Part shown: positions 24,475 to 35,400 of the stretch, piece after piece
How positions within the stretch are numbered: the first letter of the stretch is position 1
Layout: every line of letters begins with the position of its first letter
Source: Diospyros lotus
Lineage: Eukaryota; Streptophyta; Magnoliopsida; Ericales; Ebenaceae
Length of the DNA: 64,000 nucleotides
NCBI RefSeq assembly: GCF_014633365.1
Contig: NC_068347.1
Coordinates: forward strand, 21,784,433-21,848,432
Direction: 5' to 3'
The notes under the pieces: generated by a model
What the model saw: the letters and a program-made list of their open reading frames with translations, nothing else
What the model was told of the DNA's origin: nothing
The model's database searches: none
Translations under genes and position numbers: made by a program

Positions 24475-25365
24475 TGTGATATTATTATATAATAATGGCA
24501 CCACAAGCTAAGAGGGGATTGCTTGGCACAATAAATGAAACAAGGAAATAAAGCAATAGAGGGACACAAACAATTTATAGTGATTCAGTCAAATGACCTA
24601 ATCCACTATCTTAGCCACTCACTAAGAATTTTAAAGCCTTTACTAATGCCTCAATACTTGTGATCTAGTCCCCCAAGACTGGGAATTACAATCCATCTAC
24701 AATCAATATAGGCCCTCTAGCATACTTGTTAAGAATTACAAATGATTTTACAAGGAGAGAGTCTAAGAGTTTAAACCTCTTAGTTACAAGATCTCTCAAA
24801 CAAAATAACACAAGGCTTGAATGAGAAAATACAAATTAAGTACAAAACCTTGAGGAGAGAAACAAAATTAAGAACAAATTGAGCTCTTGAGTGAGTGGAC
24901 AATGAATGCATGTAATAAATTATTCTCAGAGCTTTAAATGGACCATCTGCTCTTTATTTATAATTGTAGACAAAAGATTCTAAAAATATGGTTATTGGTG
25001 AGTTGCAATTCATTTAATGCACTAACAAATTAGCTGTTGGAGGTTTTTGCAACAAAAATGGTCGATAGATTCAAAGAATCGATCTATAGGTTAGTTCCAA
25101 AATTTCAAAAACAGTCAGCACTTGGAGCAAAATTGGTCGGCATCCTTGAAAAATCATCGACTGGTTTACTTACAGTGGCTGTCAATTGCTCATGGTTGAG
25201 AGCCTAAAAAAGATGGGTCGACAGTAAAGAGCAAAGTGGTCGACAAGTCCTTAGAATTGGTTAAAAACTTGGCCTTTGCTTTTTAAAACAACTTCATCCA
25301 TTTTCGCCAACATTTTAAAATCAATTTTGAAATACAATTTTTGGAGTTTTATTTGAGAAGAAAGA

Positions 25366-26038
25366 TGTAACATCCTTCACCAAGCGATAGGAAGGACTAG
25401 ATCAACTTACCCTGATAGGTTTACGCGAATTTTCCAGGGGTCACCCATCCTTGAGCTACCATAGTTTAAACACACTTAACTCGAGAGTTCTTTATCCATA
25501 TTCAGCTCAAAAGACATCTAACTGGTGTTGTTTCTTTCCTTACTATCCTTGATATATATACTAGCTTCTCTAGAGTCCCTTATTAAACTTGACCTTAGGC
25601 TCTCAGGGTATTACATTATCCCCTCTTGAGGATATAACGTTCTCGTCATGTGACCTTACAACTAGTCCTAGATCTTTTCATATTTGGGGGCTGCCATCCT
25701 AGAAGCCTGTCAGGAGTCGCTCCTTGTTTAGGCCCTCGGGCGCGCGCTCATCGAACCGTATTTTCCCAAGCTTAGCTCTGATACCACCTGTAACATCTCA
25801 CATCGAGCGATAGAAATAACCGGATCAACTTACTTTGATGGGTCTACGCGAACTTTTCAGGGGTCACCAATCCTTGAGCTACCTTAGCTCAAGCACATTT
25901 AATCGGAGAGTTCTTTATCCATATTCAGCCCAAAAGGTATCCAGTTGGTGTTGTTTCCTTCTTTACTATCCTCGATATATAAACTAGCTTCTCTAAAGTC
26001 CATTCTTAGACCTGACCTTGGACTCTCGGGGTATTATA
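25366..26038 (-). mobile_element. Cassandra-type TRIM retrotransposon with 5S-like LTRs
   Basis: Two 250-bp LTRs (25366-25615 and 25789-26038) flank a 173-bp internal region; target duplication AAAGA at 25361-25365 and 26039-26043. The primer site TGGTATCAGAGC (RC of 25775-25786) follows the 5' LTR in the element's sense, and AAGAGGGGATAA (near 25616) precedes the 3' LTR as polypurine tract. Each LTR contains a stretch resembling 5S rRNA in reverse, including the equivalents of GAGTTAAG and AGGATGGGTGACC. This combination defines Cassandra. The LTRs differ at roughly 15% of positions, so the copy is old. No coding capacity. Confidence 0.92.
25434..25497 (-). other. 5S-rRNA-like segment in the left Cassandra LTR
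   Basis: On the minus strand it reads GAACTCTCGAGTTAAGTGTG...CAAGGATGGGTGACCCCT, colinear with the 3' half of plant 5S rRNA including the internal-promoter region around GTTAAG. It is mutated relative to functional 5S genes (TGTG replaces the expected CGTGC). The sister segment is at 25857-25920. Confidence 0.85.
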
Positions 26039-26153
26039 AAAGACTTTATTTTTCCAATCTCCTTTAAGATATATTGAGAAAAATGATTTGCATTTTAACT
26101 AAGATATTTAAATTGATTTTCATTTGAGACCTGTGAATCCCAAAATCATTTTA

Positions 26154-28956
26154 TGTAATACCCGAGAATAATTTGAGGATAAAAAAAATGATATTTGATA
26201 AAGGGCATAAATGGAATTTTGGAAAAAATAAGACTATAGGGTACACTAACACATCTTTGGACGAACGAATTAGTCAGAGGGAGTACCCCGGGACTTAGAC
26301 GTCTAAAGAAAATGGTACATCAATAACGAGCATCCCGAGAAAAGAATTATGGCATCAAAAGAAATAAGATCGAGAATAGTTTTCGGTACAACAAAAATAC
26401 AACTGCCGATTAGGTCGTAATACCGAATTGTTATAGACGATGTCCAAAAAATCAATGGAGTGTGTCTAGGACTGATATTTGATGTATAGAACAACTCTTA
26501 AGTGATTTCAGGTTGAATTGAGTGGATTTGAGGTCAAAACGATCAATCGGGCCTAAGTATAATTTTCTAAAATTGCCCGAGGGAGGTCAAAACAGTAATT
26601 TTTCAAAAGTTTCAAGGGAGAAATGAGAAGTACTAATCTTGAGGGTCTTAGTGATGGTGCTGGGAAGATCAGGGGCTTGAAGATAACGGCCAAAAGGTAA
26701 AAGAAAGTTCAAGGGGGGCTAAACTACAATTTCTGAAAATCTGCTCAGAAATGGCAGATTTGGCCGCGATTTGCGGCCTGAAAATTCGACGATTTGGAAG
26801 CCTAGCTTCGTCAGGGCATGGCCAAGGACGGTCCTGGTGGCGTGTAGAAGAAGATTTGGCCGAAAATCGTCCACGTGGGGGTTAGTTTTGGCTTATAAAT
26901 ACCAAGGGTTTCTGGCCGAATTTGAAGCATCAAATACTCAAGTTTGAGGGCGAATCGAGGGAAGCCAATAAGGGGCTTTTGATCCTTGAGGCGAGGGGAG
27001 AATTTCTGGTAAGTTTCGTGAATTTTCGAGGTGTTTTGAGGGTGATTCGAGGGCTGATCGGAAAACTTGGCGGTCCGCCATGCCGCGCCTGAAATGGCTC
27101 GATCGGAGGGTTTTACGGTGTGGTTTCGGTCGGGGGTTGGTGCCATCGTGATCGACTGGAAGAGAGCTTCCAGCTGGTGTGATCGGGGGCGAATTCTAGT
27201 GCCGGCCGGTGACCAGCTCGCCGGAGAAGAAAGGGCGCGTGCAGTGCACGCGCGACTGCCACACGCAGCACCACTCGCCCGCGCGTGAGGGCGCGTGGAG
27301 GCTCAGGTATTTTTGAAAATTTTTTATTATTTTGATAAAAAATAAATTAGAAATTATGGTGGAAGGAAATTTTGAAAAATGTTGAAAAAAATGGTCATTT
27401 TGTAATTTTCAAGGGAAATAAGGTTTATGAAAAATAGAAGGAAGTATAGAAAAATTTTCAAAAAATTCTAGAAGTAAGGAAATATTTATTTATGAATTGT
27501 TGTGAAGAAAAATTGAGGAAAACCTTGAGTAGGCATTTATTAGAATTTTGGAGGAGAAATATAGAGGAAATAGGAAGAAAATTACAAAAATTGGAGAAAA
27601 TAGATATTGATATGATTTTGAACAAACATGATGTCTAGGGTATTGTTGAAGCTCAAGGTTGAACTATAGAGTGCTTGGCACGGGAAACGAGGTCGAGCAC
27701 ACTTTTCGAGGAAATCAGAGTTACGTCTAAATGTGAGTAGTTCTACCGAAAAACTTGTTTGTGGCATGGTTTAATGTGAGTGTTCATCCCTATGGCTTGG
27801 TTTATTGTGATGGTTTGTCCAAACGGTTATTTACACATGCATTGAATTTTGTATGATAAATTGCATACATCGAAATGTTGATTTTAAGTTATGCATGTTA
27901 TGATTTCCGGCATTGGCATGTTGTGTGTTGTCCATGAGGGACGTGGGTTGTTAACCTATGACGTAGCCCTGGGTGACAACACTCGGGATGCGTACCAAGG
28001 ATTAATGCTATGTGACCCACTTGGGACGGGGCTGAGACGGACTTCACCCTACGGTACTCAAGTGGCGGGGCTGAGAGTGGACACCACCCTGGTTGTTGGC
28101 TCGAGTGACGGGACTGAGAGTGGACACCACCCCAGGTTCCTTTGAGCAATAGTATTAAGACCGAGGTGTCGTTGATTCCGGGGATAGTGCTGATATGACA
28201 CTCTTGGGGTTAGGGTTGCGTTGGGTTTTGGAATGCTTTTGAGTAGGAGCGTAATGCCTAACAATGACAATGAAGTGATTTTCGGGTTCATTTGTTGAGG
28301 TTGTCCCTCTTAAGCAGGATTGGTTTGCCAATGGGTCAATGTGGTCGTGTTGCCTTTAGAGAAATTGTATTTCCCCCGGTTAGGGCTAAGTGCTTCGTGG
28401 GATTCTCTTAGGCTGGTGCATGTCAGGATTTGTCGGTTTTATATATGATTTTGTATATATTCATGAAAATGTTTTTGAACTCTCACTTAGATGATTCAGC
28501 ATCTAATTTGGACTATGTCCCTGGAATATTCAAATGTTTCAAGTGAAAGTAGTGGCGCCAAGGGAAAGAATGTCATCGAGATGTAACTGCTATGTTTAGT
28601 TTTCGTAGGTTTTTGTCTATGATTACGATGTTCAGAGATTATGTAATATTTTAATATTTTCATGTGAAACATCTATTTGGTTATTGTAAAAGGAATTGTC
28701 AGATATATATCATTGAGGTTTCGATCTTGCTTCCGCTGATGTGATTGATAATACCTGTTTTAGTCTATTATTTTCTTAAATTTTAATATACTGAGAAGGT
28801 ATAATCGGGATTGTCGGAAAATGATTTTGATGAGAGTATGTATATCAAGAGACTTATGTTGTGTGTATAATGTTGAAAAAAAAAATATATATATATAGAT
28901 ATATATATTCCTGAAATCTTGAGTTAACGCATGGTTGGAAAAAATCAAGCGTTACA
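26154..28956 (+). repeat. Solo gypsy-type LTR (2.8 kb)
   Basis: Starts TGTAATACCCGAG, ends AGCGTTACA, and is flanked by TTTTA on both sides (26149-26153 and 28957-28961). The TGTAAYACCC start and length fit Tekay/Del-type chromovirus LTRs. Inside: a TATAAATACC box near 26894 and three imperfect units of about 43 bp (GGGGCTGAGAGTGGACACCACCC type) at 28025-28140. It shares the CCTGGAATATTCAAA and TTAGATGATTCA blocks with the LTR at 52266-54983, which is the same family in reverse. ORFs within it are spurious. Confidence 0.9.
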
Positions 28957-29036
28957 TTTTATAACTTGGTTATAAGATAAAGATATAAAATTAGTACTTT
29001 TCATCATCAAAACCAAAAAACAAGAGCAAAATAACA

Positions 29037-29929
29037 CAATGTCTCTTTTTATGTGGATTATGACCTTATTTATCTCTAGATAATTTGGGAGTACAGTTCG
29101 CATAGGATTTGGGTTCTTTATGAAAATAGAGAATTTAGAGCTAAATTTAAACATTTGGTGTCGTATTTGCCCTTAAGAGTGGCTCTAAGGACTTGAGACT
29201 TTGGTTTACAAGGATTTTCTTATTTTTACCAATATCATTAAGACTTGCACTTTCTTATTCTAAGAGTGTGTTTGATTGTACATATTTTTTATGAAAGACA
29301 ATCGAACATTCTTAATTTTTACATGAAAAAATATGTATGGTACAATCATTTAAAGGTTCTTTTCATGAAATTTATTTTTCAAGGAAGTGAGATGATTTTT
29401 GTTTTCTAGATAATATTATCTAAAATTAAATTCTAGATAATATAATCAAATACACCCTAAATATCAATAATTTTGAACTTAGAAAGTTAATATTGTGTCA
29501 ATCATGCTCTCTAATTCTATGGCTGCATTTATTGAATTTTGGATACATCCTCTATTGTTGGCACGTGCACTACCTTTTTTTGATTTCCCATACATGTTTA
29601 CGTGATTGTGTCATTCTTGCCATTATTACTACATTTTGGGCTTTCCCTATTTCTGGTAATGATTTCTTGTTGGGAACCGTACCATTTTCTTCTTCCTGGC
29701 TATGTATGGATACATATTGAAAAATATTATTGGTACACCTTTGTGTACACGTTGAACTACACAAAAATGATGTACATGTAGCATGACTCATACATATTTC
29801 TCTATTGGTTTCAAAATTTTTTGCATTCTCTCACTTTGTCTATGTCTCTTGTGATTTTTTGTCTTTTGCCTTTTATTCCCATTTTTTTCTATATGTCTCA
29901 GCCTTTTTCCTTCCTACTTCTTGTTGGAA
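29037..29929. other. AT-rich segment, probably interior of the old Tat-like element
   Basis: Nothing coding recognised. It lies between the SIRE-like LTR and the antisense-ORF remnant, where the Tat 3' untranslated region is expected. Contains ATGAAAGAC/TGAAATTTATTTTTC-like inverted pieces near 29290-29390 that may be a short MITE, not resolved. Confidence 0.35.
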
Positions 29930-31077
29930 AAATGGCTCTTAAATTCGAGAAGTTCAATGCCATGTAGGATTGAACTGGTCATGTAAGAGGTTCATCCTAT
30001 TTTGCTCATATCATCAACATGCTTGTTGGAGATAAGAAAAAGGCCTTCTTGTTAGTTAATATACGATATTCTAGAGGATTGGCTGGTGGAGTTCAACTCC
30101 CATCTTTAGGCCTGCCATCATGTATTTGATAGATTTTGTTTCTAGAAGGCAACGTTTGAGTGGGGTATCCAATTATTATAGAGGAGAAAGGTTGTGGATC
30201 TGCTTCAGCACCTCACCATTACTTTTTTTTAGTTATCTCCCTTGATAGGTTTATCATCAATCATCAATTATCTGCTTTGTTGCTATTGTGGAGTTGACCA
30301 CCAAGTTGTTTAACTTTTTCTTCAGATTCAAACGAGACACTGAAGATTGGATTTCCTTGGTATTAATTAAGGCTCATCGAGGAGAATGACCCCATTCAAT
30401 TAAAGAAGCCCAACACCACTCACATTGTTTTTATTGGTCTTGGGGGATCAAAGGACTTTAATGATTGGAAAAGGAGGTTCGTGTATGTGACGCCTTGAAC
30501 CCTAGATCCTACGGTTAGGGATCTCTACTAAATGGACCATGTTGGGAAAATATGAATGTCTAGAGTTGGAGAGTATTTCAGTTGAGGTTGCTCACGTCTC
30601 GATTATGAGCTAAAATTTTTGCAACGAGTTGCTTTAGGGGTTGAATCTTGCTTGTTTTGAGCATGATGGTATTGATTGTAAGTTTCTTTATCTATTTTTC
30701 TTTCCCTTACTTCATTACTTTTCTTTGCTTATCTCATTACTTATTTTGTAGTTAATGATCGATAGGGATGTGTTTTTCACCATAGACCTATTTGAGAAGA
30801 TTTTGAACTTTTTTGAGATCTCTTGTTCAGAGACTGCCATGGTTGATGTTTGTTAGGGAAAAGGAAAGCAATCTACTAAGGTAGACTTTAAGACTTTTGA
30901 GGCCTTTAAGCTCCTCTCAAAGAGGCAGGCCATGGTGTAATCAAAGAACCTAACTTTTTGTCCCCAAGAGAGAGTATCGAGAAAAAAGGCATTAGAATTC
31001 CCCAAAGACCAAGGTGTCCAAACTTCAAATGGAGGTGTTATTTGAGGTGTTGAATATTGGGAAGTTGTCGAGGTCAA
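29930..31077 (+). pseudogene. Antisense-ORF (PF04195-like) remnant of the old Tat-like element
   Basis: Plus-strand, multi-frame remnant. Pieces resemble the gypsy-type transposon domain: MALKFEKFNAM at 29932, then KLFNFFFRFKRDTEDWISL near 30306-30360, and GLGGSKDFNDWKRRFVYVTP near 30442-30500, where a W-K..F.FV motif is typical. Further on, FEAFKLLSKRQAM near 30896-30935. Stops and frameshifts are frequent. Its orientation opposite to the RT remnant at 31190-31930 matches the antisense arrangement in the young copy at 18869-21188. Confidence 0.6.
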
Positions 31078-31189
31078 AAAGCCTTCCCCAAAATCTCAAT
31101 CGGGTAAGTTTCTTCCCTTATAATCTCTTTTGTGGTAGTTTCCTGCTTGTTTTAGTGTCTTGATGCTTCTTTATTTTCTAAAGGTCACC

Positions 31190-31930
31190 CTTATATGAAT
31201 GAGTTGTGGACACTTGAGAAATGATCTTGCAACCTCAAGAACTGTTGATTCGACATGCCACTAAAAGAAAGATGAAGTTGAGCCTTTTGTTGTTGACTTG
31301 GGTTGAGTGTCATTTCGTAGCATTTAAGCATTTTAAAGATTTCCCGTAGATAGTTAACATGATCTTCAGCCTTTACACTTCGGATTAGGAGATTGATGAC
31401 ATAAACCTCCATGTTCCTTCCAATCTAAGATTTAAAACATTGCATTTACGAGCCATTGGTACATGGCTCTAGCATTCTTGAGACTAAAGGCAAAACTATA
31501 TAAAAATATAATCCTTGGTTCATAATAAAAGTTGTATGCTACTCATTATCTCAAATTTTTTTAACTTGATTACATTTAAAGTAAGCATCCATGAAGATCA
31601 TAAGATGGTTACCTAATGTTGTGTTTACCAACTGATCAATTTTCAAGAGTGAGAAAGGATATCTTGGAAAAGCTTTATTGAGATCAGTAAAATATACACA
31701 CATCCTCCAATCACTGCTAGATTACTTTACAAGGATGACATTAGACACCCATGTTGGAGAAAGAGCTTCTTTGATGAAGCCTACTGTCAAAAGATTATCG
31801 ATTTTCTTCTTAATAGCTTTCTTTTTGATAATGGAGGAAAGTCATTTTCTAAACCACCAACTTTACCTCAAATCAAGCTTGAAGCAATGTTCGATGATTG
31901 TTGTATGAATGCCGAGCATGTTTGATGGTT
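31190..31930 (-). pseudogene. Ty3/gypsy reverse transcriptase remnant
   Basis: Minus-strand translation gives, in order, GFIKEALSPTWVSNVILVK then a stop, WRMCVYFTDLNKAFPRYPFS, IDQLV, FMDAY, NARATYQWLVNAMF (one frame over) and KAEDHVNYLREIFKMLK...LNPSQ. These follow the plant gypsy RT order (CVDFTDLNKACPKD, IDQLVDATAGH, FMDAYSGYNQI, NAGATYQRLV, LREIF..L...LNP). The catalytic YVDD block is degraded, and stops and frameshifts are present. Confidence 0.85.
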
Positions 31931-32432
31931 GCCACGCAAATATGTAAGTGATGTTTTAACTTCAAGACATAAAATTGCCGTGAGCTTTATTACTTTTTAG
32001 GGATTCACTTCGGTGACGGATAATAGGGTTAGTGTTGGGTTGGCACAAAATATGACACCACACACTCGAGGGGGGAGGGGGGTAAATTGGGTGTTTTAAA
32101 AATTGCTTAACATTTGAAAATCTTTCCTTGAAATAAGATTTTAGTGAGTTAAAACAGAAAATATAAAATGTCAAATGCAATGTTTGAAAAATATAAAGCA
32201 ATAACGATAAATGACACAAAAGATTTATAGCGGTTTAACTAAACTTAGCCTACTTAACTACCTTAGCTCTTCATTAAGGATTTTCAAATCCACTAAAACC
32301 TCATACTTAACTAAGTAGACCCTCTAGCATAAACCGTTAGGAATATAAATCTCTTACCAAACCTGATAGGCCTTCTAACACACAAGGTAGGAATTATAAG
32401 GAATACAATGAAGAATATCTAAGAGGTGACAC

Positions 32433-35400
32433 TGTAACAACCTAGGTTTTCCACCTCAATCTTTATTTACAACAGCAGAAGCAAATTGATTAAAAATACA
32501 CATTGCACGGGCTCTTACATACATATCATAGTATCAACTAATCAACTTTAACAAAACGCCCCATCTGAGCCTCTGTCCACACTCATCTCCAAGGATTTTT
32601 TTGGCCAAGAGAGCCCCATACACATAGCTATCAGTAAGGATCTGACACCACTAAACTTGACCACGAACTTCTCTTTCCTTAACCTGAAATGATGTTAAAA
32701 ACAACATGAGCCACAAGACTCAGCAAGCATATTTGAAATAAAAGAGCTTCAATCACCACGACTAGCATTAACAAGGCTTCCCACATTTGTTCCCATGTCA
32801 TGTCATAAGTTATTACATATACTCATTATGCTTTACATTATATGCCCATGTCAGGTTCCACAAGTTTGTATGACACGTATTCATAATTATGCAGATGGCC
32901 ATTCGAGCTGAGTTTGTATTGTACATAATGCACCGTCATGCACATTCATGCTCACATTGCTTTTTACATCATGTACCCCCACGAAAGGTTTCACATCATA
33001 ATGCAACACATGCACATGCTCAATACTATCATATATAACTTTAAAGCCCATAATACTCATCAATCATACGTTACCCTCTTTGGCATGGTAGCACACGCCT
33101 AACTTGCCCGGCACAACAATAGTAGTGCCCTCGCTTAGAGACCGAGGAGACAAATACCCATCATAAATCTCACTTGATAATCATATATACAATGTCATGC
33201 ATGATCATATGCAACTCACACTATCATGTATATGCAAGGATTTTTACATAGTTGTTATGAGAATATTTATTCAAATAGTTCAAGGGCAAAAATCCATATG
33301 TTCCGTGTTATGCAAATCACATCATTGATCCCATATTGGTACATTCCCAAACACATTTATTGTAAGCACCCCCGTCCGGATATCTGATTAGTGGTTAATT
33401 TTGTAAAAAATTTGTTATAATTACAACCTTCTTTTGATCTTAAAAATGGCTTAAATTAGATATTAATATATATTTTATGGTTATATGCAAGTTTAAATCA
33501 AAAAATGAATGAAATGAAGTTCTAAAGTAAATAATAATAATATATAAAATTATATATAATACATATACATCATTATATGCATGCATGTAATATATATATA
33601 ATATAATCTAATATATATATGTGCCATGTGTAATACATATATATAATATATAATTTATTAATAACATTAAATTATTTTTTTTAGCCATGAAGAATTTAAG
33701 TCCATGAAGAATTCAAACCCATGAAGAAATCAAGCCCATGAAAAATTAAACCCATAAAGAAATCAAGCCCATGAAAAATTAAAGTCCATGGAGAATTCAA
33801 GCCCATGAAGAATTAAGGCCCAATTTGAGCAACCCATGGAAGATATTATTTGGAGAAGACCTAAGGATTATTTTTAATCCTAATGAAGATTAAAAACTAA
33901 TTTATAGAAATCTATTTTTATTTTTTTATGTGAGAGCTTTATTAGGTGTGTTTTTTAGCTAAAATCCATTTAACTTTATGAGTGCTTTATTAGGTATGTA
34001 TTTTAGCTAAAATTCATTTAATATTAGGTGTGTATTATAGCTAAAATCCATTTAACTTTAAGTGTGTGAGTGCCCATTAAATATAATTATGTCTAATTGA
34101 ATAATTGAAATTGTGTGGTTTGTATTGCATCTTGTGGCCTATAAATAGCTCACTTGATTGTATTTGTAAGTGTGATTATTATTCTTGAATCAAAGTTTAG
34201 TTATTTCCTTAAAATTCTTTCTTTGAGAATTGCTTTTGTTCTATCTCATTTTCTTTAGTATTTTCTCTTGTGATCTTACTTCCTTTCTTTCTTCTTTTAA
34301 ATTCTTATGTCATTTATGGTTACTTTATTATTCACCGCCTAAATGGCCGGTTAGTTTATGCCTTTAAATTTCTACAATTTTAATTCTTGTCTTTTAATTA
34401 TCCACCGCCTAAATGGCCCGTTAGTTTCTGCTATTTTAATTCTTGTCATTTAAATTCCGTTATTTAAATTACGTCGTTTAAATTCATGTCAATTAACTTT
34501 TAAATGAAAATGAGTAGCTAAATCTAATCTTGGGTTAAGGCAAGGACAGTGTCCAACGCCAATGATTCCCAAAGAAAGCTGCGCTTTAAATGAGTAACAT
34601 TAATTTAAATTTCAGTATGAGTGTGTCTTAATTATTGAGAAATCACTGGGTTTGGATTGGAACGTAAGCCTAACTTAGAGCTTTCATGTCACGCATGAGA
34701 GTTACTAGAACTGGAAACGCTATCATACCCAAACCCTGATGATTAATTTAGTTGTCTTGTATATTAATTGTAATTGGATTTATGGTAGTTGCTTAAATTA
34801 GAATCTCACATATCATGTATGAGGATTGCTTAAACTAGAACTATCATAATCTCTAATTGCATTTAATAACAAACCCTCACATCTGAAATTAAATTAATGT
34901 TACTAACCTTATCTGTTAAAATTTGGGAATCAACGGGTTGGCACTGAAATTGTCTTAACTCAAGTACTATCCAATTTTATATTCTCACTTTAAGTATTTA
35001 TTTCAATTACTGCCTTAATTTATTTCCTAGTATCTGTTGTCTAAAAAATAAAACCATAAAAAAAACCTTGTTGCCAATTTGTCCAAATGTGTGTACGTGT
35101 GTGTGACATTCTTTTTCTTTTACCATAAATAAATCTCTCAGTGGACGACTTGGATTCATCCAGAAAATATAAATTTAAATTTGGACTACAACTGCACTCG
35201 TACACTGGCAAGTATAAACCTCTCACCAAAATAAAAAAAAAATATAAAAGTTTTATTATGATTTGTTTTTATTGTGTTTTAATTGCAGGGTGAGAGTGCA
35301 GTCAATATCCCTACCACCCGATTTACCAGAACGAGAGCTCCTACGGGAGGAGAAAGAAAGAAACACAAGACAGAAACTACCTTGGCATGTATACACAAGA

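Larger units (their letters stand above)
24475..29036 (-). repeat. SIRE-like copia LTR, minus orientation, carrying two later insertions
   Basis: Starts TGTGATATTATTATATAATAATGGCACC, comparable to the start of the LTR at 32038, and contains the family's sequence (ATCCACTATCTTAGCCACTC, AGATCTCTCAAACAAAATAA, several GGTCGA-type words near 25060-25250). It resumes after the solo LTR and ends TCATCATCAAAACC...AAAATAACA, like the other family members. Cassandra (25366-26038) and a gypsy-type solo LTR (26154-28956) sit inside it. I could not find a clean target duplication, so it may be a truncated copy. Confidence 0.7.

Noticed and set aside
25434..25920. Possible genuine 5S rRNA gene
   Set aside because: Two diverged partial copies lie in matching 250-bp LTRs with primer site and target duplication, so they are Cassandra LTR parts.
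27067..28291. ORFs of 73-84 codons on both strands
   Set aside because: Inside the solo LTR 26154-28956; the longer ones result from the 43-bp GAGAGTGGACACCACC repeats.
28871..28905. Run of AT dinucleotides as a possible promoter or origin
   Set aside because: A simple (TA)n microsatellite near the end of a solo LTR; nothing else supports a function.
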